From Opeltia flavorubescens (taxonomy: Eukaryota; Ascomycota; Lecanoromycetes; Teloschistales; Teloschistaceae): DNA of 64,000 nt. The translations under genes were made by a program, and so were the position numbers. The notes under the pieces were generated by a model, which did no database searches, had not been told where the DNA came from, and saw nothing but the letters and a program-made list of their open reading frames with translations. Below, in pieces: positions 34,501 to 44,098 of this stretch (position 1 is its first letter; each line of letters opens with the position of its first letter). The DNA lies in the NCBI GenBank assembly GCA_000442125.1, contig KE546976.1, positions 1,178,001-1,242,000 on the forward strand, read 5' to 3'.

Positions 34501-36289
34501 CTATCCCCTTGAAGGATAATTATCGCTAATCTGCCGCCATTGGATCAAGGCATTTACTGTACGAGGTAGATCACTGAAAGGTTTTAGTACCAGTAGATCG
34601 TGATCAGGTGCAGTATATAAGTCGTCGAGATCTCGATAAATCTAGTTGTCGTCTTTGGCAATCGTCTGTTATACCGATTCATTGCTTTTATTGATGTTAA
34701 TTTAAATTAGGGTATTAATATTATTATGATTTGGTTAAACCGGCTCGCGCGTCCTATTATGGTCGGCTTTTGATTATCCTGGATTTTATCTGAGGGCGAA
34801 TCATTCTGTCGACTCGCTAGCATGACTCGCGATATCTTGAAGGCTCAAGGGAAAAAGATGCATGGAGTTCCTCTTTATTTTTTATGCTTCCTGATTTTCT
34901 TTCTTCATGCGGGTTCCTGAGGCCTGGGCAAAGGTAGCATGAGTGACTGCCCCGCGGTAAAGGCTAGTATTTAGATCTGTGGTAGGATTCGCATCTGGTA
35001 TAATCCTACGCCTTTTTCGCGTAAATTTTGCCAATAACGAAAAGATTAGAAGATAGTACTTGTAAAAGCTGCACCTACAACCGATTATAGCCGAAACTAT
35101 CTTTTATTGCCGTTCTGCACGACAACCGAGAGCCTGTCAGCACGTGTAATAAAATACAAATTGTCACCTTATAGAGTATACTCGTCGAGCCAAATCGGGC
35201 TTATACTAGTTTCTCGTTAGTTTTAGCTACTTGGTATATTTCCTCCCAAGAATACGATTCGACCCAGAACTTACTTACGATATTACAACGGTACAAACGG
35301 TATAATAAGTGCGAATAGTAAAGACCAGCGGCGATATTCGACTAGAAAACATCCACATCAGTACATCCCGGAGCCTCAACGGCTGCAGAAATTGAGATCT
35401 TCAATGGGTAAAGAAGCGGTACAATCAGGTCGCCTTGTTTAGGCTGAAATTACCGATATCATATAGGGCTTACTCAACCATTATCCATGAGCTAAAGCAC
35501 AAAACTTTGATAACGATTCAGCAACTGTAACCATAATTATGAAGGTCAATGAATTAATGGTAAGCCTCGATCGCTATAACTCAGGAACCAGAACCTCGAC
35601 TAGGGTTGCCCGTTTCATGTTTATAGAGGACCGCGAATCAATAATAGAGGCAGGTCACAGTGTATTACACTCAGGCTTTTGACGCTAACGCACTCCATAG
35701 GTAGATCTATACAAAGAAACACGCGGCATCGAGTCCTTCAAGCTATGCAGGGTACCTGAAGCGGATATATGGCTCACCTAGTACTTTATATTCTCCATGG
35801 ACTGACATACCGTAGAATGTCGATTTTTTCTGGTCCATCAAGTTGAATAGTGATTCTGCACCGACGACAAGGATTTCAAAGAAATTCTGGACCACTATCG
35901 TCCGCCTCTTCCGGGTAAGATGACTTGCTATAGGTGTTAATCCTTACTTATACTCAGTAACCCTACTGTCTATAACCTACGAATATCTACGGTACATCAA
36001 CATTCAGAGATCTTTGATCCCGGTACAACCGTTGTATAAGTACAATAAAGCCCTCGAATACTTTAATACGATATTAGTTAAAAGAGAATTAAAGCCGTAG
36101 GAGTATATTAGTTTCCTTGCGTTATCAGACTTTAAACGAAGAGAACGTTAATTAAAGGGCTTTGAAGATATCGACGATGCTATTATACCGGTACAAATCC
36201 ACTTAAGCACCGGCCAGCCGTTAAAAAAATCCAAGTGGTATGCAACACGAGTCGCTGTAGGAAAAACGAGGCCTAGTTATAGGTACAAA
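31554..36289. other. Long gene-poor, AT-rich stretch
   Basis: No convincing intact gene in about 4.7 kb. The minus frame 33447-33710 repeats 'RNQSRKG/KRG'-type basic motifs and is cut by stops in the alternative frames, so it looks decayed. About 35060-35170 carries the dispersed repeat shared with 24.7 kb. The word ggtacaa recurs on this strand from about 29.8 to 36.3 kb. I see no RNA gene. Confidence 0.4.
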
Positions 36290-36650
36290 AGGGTGTTTGA
36301 ACATACAGGAGCTTCGCTGTACCTATAGAGGATCACTGTTGCTGTGCCTGTGGATTGGGAGAGTTGGTGTGGAGGATGATTGTACCTATGGGGTGCTGCT
36401 GTGCCTGTGGGGCGCTGCTGTGCCTATGGAAGATCGCTGTGCTTGCTGTGCCTGTGAATTGGGAGAATCGGTCTGGAGGATGATTGCGCTTGTGGGGTGC
36501 TGGAGGATCGTTGTACCTTTGGAGGCTTGTGAAGGTATATGGATGTAGCCGTGGAGGATCTGAAGTGCTGTGGATGGTTGTTATTCCTATGGGGTGCTGG
36601 ACAGTCGCTTTGCCTTTGCAGGATCGCTGTGCTTATGGAAATCTAAAGAT
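36290..36650. repeat. Degenerate tandem repeat (gctgtgcctgtggaggat), copy 1
   Basis: About a dozen imperfect copies of an 18-bp-like phrase, gctgtgcctgtggaggat, follow 'caggagcttcgctgtacc'. The same lead-in and array recur at 42690-42860 and the 3' flanks are also alike, so this is part of a longer duplication. The plus frame is nominally open (36297-36548) but low-complexity. Confidence 0.7.
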
Positions 36651-36837
36651 TGGTGTATTTAAGGATTGCGAAAAAATAAACTGAGGAGCTATATATAAAC
36701 CGCTATTATTACTATATATAGCTAGGTACACGAGCAATGGTTGGAATATCACGATGCAGCGGTTTTCATACGGGGGGAAGTCAGAACAATCTATTGGACT
36801 TCAGCTACTTGATCTTACCGACTGCTGCTATGTAGAC

Positions 36838-37363
36838 CTAATCATCAATCCATGCTTCAGACCCCTGATACGCCGCAAATAGCAATCCTTTCACGTGCTC
36901 TGTAACACGCTTACGTATCGCAGGATATTCTGCCAAATTCTCCACTAACTCTTCCCTCTCATTGTAACGTCGCGGCAGACTGCACAAAATGTGAAATCAG
37001 TTCGGGCGGTGCGTTTTTCATTCCATCCCATGTCCATTCTGAGAAAAGTCCGAGCAATTCATCATGGTGATCGAATGACCGCTCGTATACCTTTGACTTT
37101 CGTATCGCCATGGCAAGAGTTTTCTTCAGATTTTCCGTTGTCCCCAACGCGTTATCTATCTCTTGGCGCAATACCGCCATCAGGCGCAATACATTATCAA
37201 TCTGACTAACTGTATCGTCCCTCTCTCGGCACAACACATCCATCAGACGCAACGTATTATCCATCTGAGCCAAGGCATCCTCCCTCTCGTGTGACCAGAG
37301 AAGTGAGTTCAGGCGATTCGGACGCGATTTTCTCCGGCCAGAAATCACCGAGCCATTTACCAA
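36838..37363 (-). pseudogene. Family A relic with a frameshift
   Basis: The minus-strand frame contains 'VYERSFDHHDELLGLFSEW' and 'NAPPELISHFVQSAA', then a stop. A one-base shift opens 'NEREELVENLAEYPAIRKRV' and 'TEHVKGLLFAAYQ', ending at TAG 36838. These match, in order, 'AMERTLNHHDEIIALSLEY', 'GPPENIAEY', 'NNERDESLANLEQFPRTRKR' and 'VTEHGEKTLFTEYQ' of the 332-aa gene at 43.1 kb. The upstream part has 'RERDDTVSQIDNVLRLMAVL'-like coiled-coil repeats and no ATG at the beginning of the frame. A clear decayed paralogue. Confidence 0.65.
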
Positions 37364-38420
37364 AAGCTGCGTACGTAGCTCAGATAGCCCTTTTAGCAGT
37401 AGGACTGAGTTATTCTGCTAGGTATTTGAGGTAATCGAGGTATCGGATGCATTTCTAGTATATCATATGCTACTGGGTATCCTCATCCCTACTTAGGAAC
37501 CTCTTCACGGGCAAATATCGGCCCTCCTACCATTTCTCATCAACATCAGTATTGAAGGACATTAGAAGTTGATCTACTCCACCGGATGACCCTGGTTCCA
37601 GTGCCTCTTTACCTGATCCGTGATACAACTTTGATTCTAGACCTTACATCTGCCATTTGCTAGATCTTAGAAGATGCACCCTTCAAATTCAGAGTCTGGA
37701 TGGACGATCCCGCAGAAGTCCATCACGTCTGGAAGTAGGCTTTCCATCTGAAACCCCCTGTTGTTGCTTTGCAAGCTTATCCGGCTCAAACGGATTCAGT
37801 CGTAAATACCAATCTTGTTCCGTAGCCACTCGGTTTGTAAGTTGTCTAATCGTATCCAGAGTGAAAGCCGACTATCGACTTGGATCTTGGTCGAGCAGGT
37901 TGTAGGGATCAAGGGGACGATCTCGCATGATTCCATCTAGTCTGGGAGCGGGGTTTCCATCTAGGACCACCACCGGTCGCTTTGCAAGTTCATATGGTCT
38001 GAACGGTTTCAGTTGTAGATACCCGTCTGCCACAGTAGCGACTCGGCTTGTTAAGGGTCTGATTGTAGACAGCAAGAATGGACTTCGCTTTCTTGGAGCT
38101 TGTACCGCTCGACCACCGGAATCTTTGGTTTCGTTTTTGAACGCTCTTCACGACTGGATGATAGCCGTTGTTATGCTTGTATATCTTGAGATTGTACCCC
38201 ATCGATTACCGGAATATTAGGCATCGTAATAAAGGGTTATTCACTGTTTGGTAATGGCCCGTATTGTATATGTATACTATAAGGGAACGACGAGCCTCGA
38301 ATCAAGATTCATTCTTTGTCTCCGCCTATTTTCCGGTTTGATGGCTTTTTTGCGGAAATCAGCCGTTACAGATTCGCCATTGAGGAACTCCCCAAGGCTT
38401 GGTAGGCGTTTTTTGAAATC
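37364..38420. other. No convincing gene; internal duplication
   Basis: Two similar segments lie at about 37650-37880 and 37880-38070. Both contain 'gttgctttgcaagctta/ttcatatgg', 'cggtttgtaag' and 'gattgtagacagc/cgtatccagagtg' landmarks. They look like tandem decayed exons read on the minus strand ('FRPYELAKRP'-like). No product recognised. Confidence 0.4.
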
Positions 38421-38969
38421 TCAATCTATAATGGCCTTGTATTTGCCCAGGTGTAACTTCGTAATGAAGTGATCACCGATGGGATAACCCCCAGGGTACA
38501 ATGTACCTTGCTTCTCTGATAATTCGACGGCGAGTAGAATATCCGGATGAACTGCTAGTGCTTTGGTCACTCCTTGATCACCCCAAAGGATATATTTGTG
38601 TTCGCAGACTGCGTAATGATTTGTACCTGCGAATTCTAAGAAATCGGAGCTCCCAGCAAAAGCAGGGGTACCTATGTTCGGACTGTATCGATTTATACAT
38701 CCAGAATCATCGAATATCTGAGACTAGTTCTCTACAAGATCTTGGTCAGTCAGATCGGAACGTAGTAAGTCGGCTACTAAAGCATCTGCTATATTACAGT
38801 GACGATCGGGCCAAGCGTTCCGATTATTTCTTTCAATCTGCCCTCTGGTGTAGAGAATGATTGGTGCATTCGGTAGTCCTGGTTTACCATCTTCACCAGG
38901 GAATTGTACCTTTAAGTTCTCTAAATGCTCCCGATGCTTTGCATTATAACCATAGGCATGATAGATCAT
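38421..38969 (-). pseudogene. Family B gene interrupted by a single TAG
   Basis: Starting at ATG 38969, the minus frame reads 'IILYTRGQIERNNRNAWPD' and 'ADALVADLLRSDLTDQDLVE', then meets TAG at 38724-38726. It continues in the same frame without another stop to TGA 38421: 'SQIFDDSGCINRYSPNIGTP', 'TNHYAVCEHKYILWGDQ', 'VHPDILLAVELSEKQGTLYP'. The second half matches the PNIG ... YAIDQKRYF-GDQ block of the 6682 gene, so the stop lies inside the protein. CAG to TAG would explain it. The downstream part gives the longest view of the family B C-terminus in this window. Confidence 0.6.
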
Positions 38970-39071
38970 CGTTTTCTGCGCCGATTTGAGGGCTTCCAAT
39001 ACGCGTGGGGCCTGCAATCGACGGTGGACTTGCAATCGGCGTTGGGCTTGCCACAAAATACTCTCAGATTC

Positions 39072-39389
39072 CTATGATATCGCGATTGGAATGTTCGATG
39101 CTGTCCCTTGATTATGTAGGAGCGTGCCTGGTAAGTCTGGTGACGTATCCTGGATGGTTGTTGATGTTTCTTGAATGTTTGGTATTGTACCCTGGGGCTT
39201 AGGTATTATAACCTCAGAACCAGGCATTGTAGCCTGAGGATCAAGACTTATAACTTGGGGCTCGATTTTTGTACCTTGGAGACTTGTTAGTGCTTCCTGA
39301 GTTTCTGGCGATGTATCTTCTGAGGTTTCTACTCGCACATGACGTTCCCGAAGGCACGGGAAGGTGGTATGTTGATTACCTATCATCAT
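39072..39389 (-). other. Thr/Gln/Pro-rich low-complexity open frame
   Basis: A 105-codon minus frame encodes imperfect repeats of a 10-12-residue unit ('LQGTKIEPQVI', 'PQATMPGSEVI', 'PQGTIPNIQET', 'IQDTSPDLPGT'). A similar linker ('GPIQQTLVESHDPVHQNP') precedes the coiled coil of the 332-aa gene. It may be the linker region of a decayed minus-strand gene running from 40.1 to 38.4 kb that combined families C and B. Confidence 0.4.
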
Positions 39390-39794
39390 CTCGATAACAT
39401 CCTGCTAGATTTTGGGCTATAGTCTCGGTAAACTTATATCAGGCTCGTTCTCCCACAACTCAATCCGATATTGGAGAATCGTCCATGTTTATTTCTCTGT
39501 AGCCACTAGTTGATGCCTTGCCCATGCCTCAACTATCTGACAGTCCGTTCGTCGATTGCCCGACTCCAGTAGCCAAGCCTTCCGAGTTTTCAATGTATTC
39601 AAGTACTCAAATTTTCATTGTTGTTCCGCGTGGAAATCGGATTGTACCCCATTGCAGAGTAGTAGCCGATAGGGGGGCCTCTCCGCAACAACATCTCTTA
39701 CGAAGTCCGACCAGACTCGGACGGCTTTCTTGAAGTAGGGTAGTCTGGAATCGGAAGTATTGTACCTGTCGTAAAGCTCGTGGTACAGTTTATA

Positions 39795-40109
39795 CTACGA
39801 GTAGCATTGCATCCTTGCCCAATACAAACCCCATGCTTTGCTTTGTTGGCAGTCCAGCAGTTCACGACCTAGTTCGTCGGAGTATTTATTCAAGTGTTCG
39901 GTTTTGTATCCTTGTGCATTGAGACGGACGAAACCACTTTCTCTAATCCATATCTTGTTCCAATCACCCACCGTACCGAGATAATTCTCCTCGCCGTCAA
40001 TCGGCCGCGCGACGATGATGTCCTTCCAGATAGACGCAGCAAACGGCACTGGATCCTCTGGTTTCACACCGGGAAATTGACTATCAAGATGGCTGTAGAA
40101 CGATTTCAT
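39795..40109 (-). pseudogene. Family C fragment, 104 codons
   Basis: The minus frame starts at ATG 40109: 'SFYSHLDSQFPGVKPEDPVP', 'AASIWKDIIVARP', 'TEHLNKYSDELGRELLDCQQ', 'LYWARMQCYS'. It aligns with residues about 163-255 of the 502-aa protein ('EHFIIEYQKCDP', 'ATALVLWREQVV', 'AIAMQWARCQL'). No following exon restores a longer product. It could be a short surviving gene or the N-terminal module of a larger decayed one. Confidence 0.5.
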
Positions 40110-40559
40110 ACATAGGTGCCTCGTGTCTTCGAATGTAATTTCGTAATTCCTTAAGGGCGAGGAAAATCTGCAACAATCGACAAGCCACTTTGCTGCGACC
40201 TGTGTATTGTATTCTCGATCAAACGGCTGTCTGGAAGAGGAACGGGGAGATGCTCCCGTGGATCTGTATCTTCTGACATTTGAGAACGAGAATGTTGATC
40301 CCGATGGCCTAATGGTAACGATTCTGTACGCGCAGGGAAGACCATTTGATAGCTGCGCGCCTAAGGCTGGTGAGGGTGTACCCGAGTAGAATACTCTTAT
40401 GCCTTTGAATATCTGACCACAGTGATCTCTGACCCGATACTCTGAGGCTGAAAATGGGGGACCCGAGGATGGAGCCGAGGAAAACGGGGTTGTTTCCGAA
40501 CACCCAAAGATGGTGATTTTGTATCGAAGTGCTTGATGGCGATGATATCGTACCTGACT

Positions 40560-41040
40560 AAGGCGGCAGGGGATTGGAGACGATGACTTTTGTACCCGAT
40601 GAATGCGATAGGACAGGCACGGGAATAAGGTTGATGGTCTTTTGTAGCTGACGGAGGCGATGGGAGTAAGGTTGATGAATTTTGTACCGGTTTGGGGCGG
40701 TAGGATTGCTACGAGAATGAGATCGATGGCTTTGTCACCTTTCGAAGGCGATGAGAAACCTGACCGGAGTAAGGTTAATGAATTTTATAGCTGACGAAGG
40801 CGATAGAAATAAGTTTGATGATTTTGTACCTGATGAAGGCTTCAGGATTACCACGAGAGTAAGACTGATAAATTTTGTACCTGTAGAGGGCGACGTAATC
40901 GCCACGAGAATGAGACTGATAAAATTTGCACTTTTCGAAGGCGGCAGGGAAACCACTCGATTGAAGTTGATGATTCTTGTACCTTTCGAAGGCGATGGAT
41001 AAACCACTGGAGTAGGGTTAATAATTCTTGCACCTCTTGA
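40560..41040. repeat. Degenerate tandem array, unit about 57-60 bp
   Basis: Eight or nine imperfect copies of a unit built around gttgatgaattttgtacctg, then atgaaggcgata, often with ccacgagaatga between units. Because the unit is near a multiple of three, both strands have nominal open frames with a 19-20-residue periodicity (plus 40751-41002, 'RVRLINFVPVEGD'). Neither looks like a real protein. Confidence 0.8.
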
Positions 41041-41954
41041 GTTGGTGATCGTGGGACATGATAGGAGACTCTAAGAGGGGCAAGAATATAAAGAAGAATT
41101 GATCGACTATAAATTGCGTTATAGACCAATCAATTGTGGATATTTCCGAAAGTACAGTAATCATTCGAAGCTTAACCTGCTTAGCTCCTAATATACTGAG
41201 CTACTCTCCCTAATGTATCAACTATCGCGATTTCTGAATGTTGCTGGCCAAATGAAGCTATTATAAGGCAGGGTCACCAGTCTCTACCGCAAATTCTCAA
41301 GCATTAGAATAGATAAATCACTGATCGAGGTATCGACTTGTGATAAGCAATTACTGCTTCATCAGTGTAATCGACGTGGACTGTATCCTAGTATCCAAGA
41401 AGATGCCCATTTCACTCCACAACTTGATTTACTTATTTCAAACCAAGAGGCAGACACAAGTTTATAGTCATTATACTGCGTTTCCCTTCGACTATATCTT
41501 CCTCCGTGGTTCCACCTCAAGCTCAGACTCAAAGCAGCCTTGTTCCTTCTTCACAGCTATATATACTCATAACCACAGCGCTCCGTAATCCTTGAAATCT
41601 GATCCATCGGGGCCAGCCTCTGTAGTTGATTGGGTTTGGACCTGATCCCCGCTGGAGAATCCGGCATTGTTAAATTGTTAAAGGGAGGTGGCTGTATTCA
41701 TGGAATAATAACCAGATGCGGAAGAGGGTTGGGCGCTTTCGCCCTCCACACATTTCTCAGAGGTCGATACCACATTGATGTATTCGACTAATAGAAATAT
41801 CTCTCCCAAGAACCCCGCCAGCGTCTAGATTGGCGCAAGTGGATCCGCTTTGAAACCTCTCGTTACTGTTCCCATCCCAACCTCGTTCTCTATGTACGTT
41901 CCGAGATTGCCATTGCCCTTATTCGACAGGTTTCTGCGCTTGATCCATCTAAGA
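41041..41954. other. No gene recognised
   Basis: AT-rich 3' flank of the tandem array. 'cactgatcgaggtatcgacttgtgataagcaattactgc' (about 41320) resembles 26175 and 34215, a small dispersed repeat. No convincing frame. Confidence 0.4.
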
Positions 41955-42330
41955 TCAGGACCGCCACCCGGTGGGACGGTCACTGACCAACTGTGGCGTT
42001 TCTAAGTCTGAATCTTCTATACATGCAGCATTCGCGGCTTCGTCGTCCCTTAGTACATGACCTTGGCGATACAGTAGGTATTTGCTATTGAATCGAGCGC
42101 TAGGACCGATGTTTGGACGTGTGGTTTTCACATGGCCACCTCTCACGAACGTCTAAGGCTGGTATATAATAGATCTCTCACGGTGAACTCCACCAGGAGC
42201 AACTCGGCTACCAATACGTCTAGCAGATAGAAATATTATCCGGCCATGTTTTCTCATCCTTCTTGTCAATCTGCCCACGTTTGTATAGAATAACAGGTGG
42301 ATTTAGATCACTTTTGTTTATCGATTCCCC
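41955..42330 (-). pseudogene. Family B relic, third copy
   Basis: Read on the minus strand this gives 'PPVILYKRGQIDKKDEKTWP' + 'DN', the family B core, then stops where 'AD-LV-LL-SDL' should be. After a frame change it gives 'RPNIGPSARFNSKYLLYRQG', matching the PNIG block of the 38.4-kb copy. Several stops and shifts separate the two blocks, so the copy is dead. Confidence 0.55.
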
Positions 42331-42679
42331 TGGAATTTATTATCTCAATCGGCCAAATTCTCGACGATTATTATACGTTTTGAGGACAGCAACATTCTTC
42401 TTCGCAACATCCTTCTTCGCAATAGATATTTTCTTGGCCTTTTTGGCGAGTTTATTGAGGGAGCTTGGTTGCGCTTGCCTCTTGGTAGGTATAGTGAAAC
42501 ACCTATCATCGGTCAGTCTTGAACATTAACATGCGTGGAAATGGCATACTGGAGCTTTTGTTTGACTTCGGAAGTTGATACATATTAGAGTACCTTTTAC
42601 ACGCTTGAGTTTTTATAATCAAGTTTATATGTGTTACACGAGTTGCGGCCGGCAAAACGGGGCCCAATTATGTGTAAAG

Positions 42680-42860
42680 GTAGGTCAATGAATCTACAGG
42701 AGCTTCGCTGTGCCCATGGAAGATTGCTGTGCCTGTGGAGGCATAGAGATTTACACTTAGAGGATTACTATGCCCCTATAGGATTGCTGCGCCTAATGGG
42801 GACGTTTAAATGTACCCGTGGAGGACTGATGTGCCTGTGGAGGATTGCTGGAATAAAACC
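42680..42860. repeat. Degenerate tandem repeat (gctgtgcctgtggaggat), copy 2
   Basis: This shorter copy of the array at 36290-36650 has the same lead-in, 'caggagcttcgctgtgcc'. The sequence between the array and the minus-strand family A gene that follows is also alike in both places ('gagcaatgg' and 'catcacgat'). Confidence 0.7.
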
Positions 42861-43099
42861 CATGGTTCAAGTTCAAATAGAGCGTGGCAAAATTTGACCG
42901 TTTATGATAAGTTCTAAGCTTCACAATATTCCAACGTTAGAGAAACGTCAAAATATTCATGAACTCAAATGATCGTACATGGGCAGATGCTAGAGCAATG
43001 GCGACAATAACATCACGATACAGACGATTTTGGAATGGAACGCCAAACGAGCAACTGATTCCAACTACATAGGATAGTTGAGTGTTACGATATCAGTGC

Positions 43100-44098
43100 C
43101 TATCTATCAACTGTTTTACCATTTTTCTGGTATTCGGTAAATAAAGTCTTCTCCCCATGCTCTGTCACCCGCTTGCGTGTGCGGGGGAATTGCTCAAGAT
43201 TTGCCAGAGACTCGTCTCTCTCATTGTTAAGATTGCGACAGATGATCTGGTACTCCGCAATGTTTTCCGGTGGTCCCGTTTGTACCAAAGGCCATGCATA
43301 TTCTAAACTCAACGCAATAATCTCGTCATGGTGGTTGAGCGTGCGCTCCATAGCTTTCTCCTTGTGTACCGCGAAAGCATTCATACTCGCGGACCGTTTA
43401 TTCTTTTCTTCCATTTTGTCGTATTGGTCGTTCAGCGCTTCATCTTTCTGTCTCAATTCTTCGTCTTTCAGTCTCAGGTCTTGATCTTTCATTCTCAGGT
43501 CTTCATCTTTCTGTCTCAGGTCTCGATCTTTCTGTCTCAGATCTTGATCTTTCAACCTCAGGTCTTCATCTTTCTGTATCATGTCTTTATCTTTCTGTCT
43601 CAGTGCCTCATCCTTCAATCTCAATTCTTCAGTCCCTCGTTTCACTTCTTCATCCTTCACTTTCAGTGCCTCATCTTTTCGTCTCAGTGCCTCCAACGCA
43701 TCATCTCTCTCTCGACGCAACTTTTCCATCTGGTGTTGTACCGATTTTGATACTCTAGGAGCCTGAGCCGGTGCATGCAGTGTACCGAGGATCGGAGCAT
43801 TACCTTGGCTGATATCTGGCCGCTGACTCGTGCGATTAGACGCAGCGGGTAGGCCGCTTGGGTTTTGGTGTACCGGGTCGTGGCTTTCAACAAGAGTTTG
43901 TTGTATCGGACCGTGGCCTTCATTGGGGCTTGGGTGTACCGGGTTGTGACCAACATCGAGGTTTGTGTCCTCATGCTCGATCTTGATTTGAGTTGATAAA
44001 GCTGGTTGAATATGAGGTGCTGATGGTGTACCGGCCATATTCGTGGCCAGCTTGACTTTTTTTGCAGGTGGAGATTCCGACTCCTTTTTAATAGGCAT
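43100..44098 (-). CDS. Family A long coiled-coil protein, 332 aa, unknown function
   Basis: An intact minus-strand frame starts at ATG 44098 and ends at 43100. Residues 8-17 hold a basic 'SPPAKKVKLA' that resembles a nuclear localisation signal. Residues about 20-115 are a Pro/His/Gln-rich disordered region. Residues about 120-235 form a long coiled coil dominated by a seven-residue repeat (L-R-x-K-D-x-D/E), encoded by a 21-bp repeat. The C-terminal domain contains 'AMERTLNHHDEIIALSLEYA', 'GPPENIAEY' and 'LANLEQFPRTRKRVTEH', shared with the 36.8-kb relic and in part with the 25.1-kb and 11.0-kb genes. No signal peptide or membrane helix. Probably a self-associating intracellular protein; its role is unknown. 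Confidence 0.7.
   Translation of the reverse strand: MPIKKESESPPAKKVKLATNMAGTPSAPHIQPALSTQIKIEHEDTNLDVGHNPVHPSPNEGHGPIQQTLVESHDPVHQNPSGLPAASNRTSQRPDISQGNAPILGTLHAPAQAPRVSKSVQHQMEKLRRERDDALEALRRKDEALKVKDEEVKRGTEELRLKDEALRQKDKDMIQKDEDLRLKDQDLRQKDRDLRQKDEDLRMKDQDLRLKDEELRQKDEALNDQYDKMEEKNKRSASMNAFAVHKEKAMERTLNHHDEIIALSLEYAWPLVQTGPPENIAEYQIICRNLNNERDESLANLEQFPRTRKRVTEHGEKTLFTEYQKNGKTVDR

Noticed and set aside
43328-43750. Hydrophobic plus-strand frame (140 codons) suggesting a membrane protein
   Set aside because: It is the antisense of the repetitive Lys/Asp/Arg coiled-coil gene; hydrophobicity comes from reading KD-rich codons backwards.
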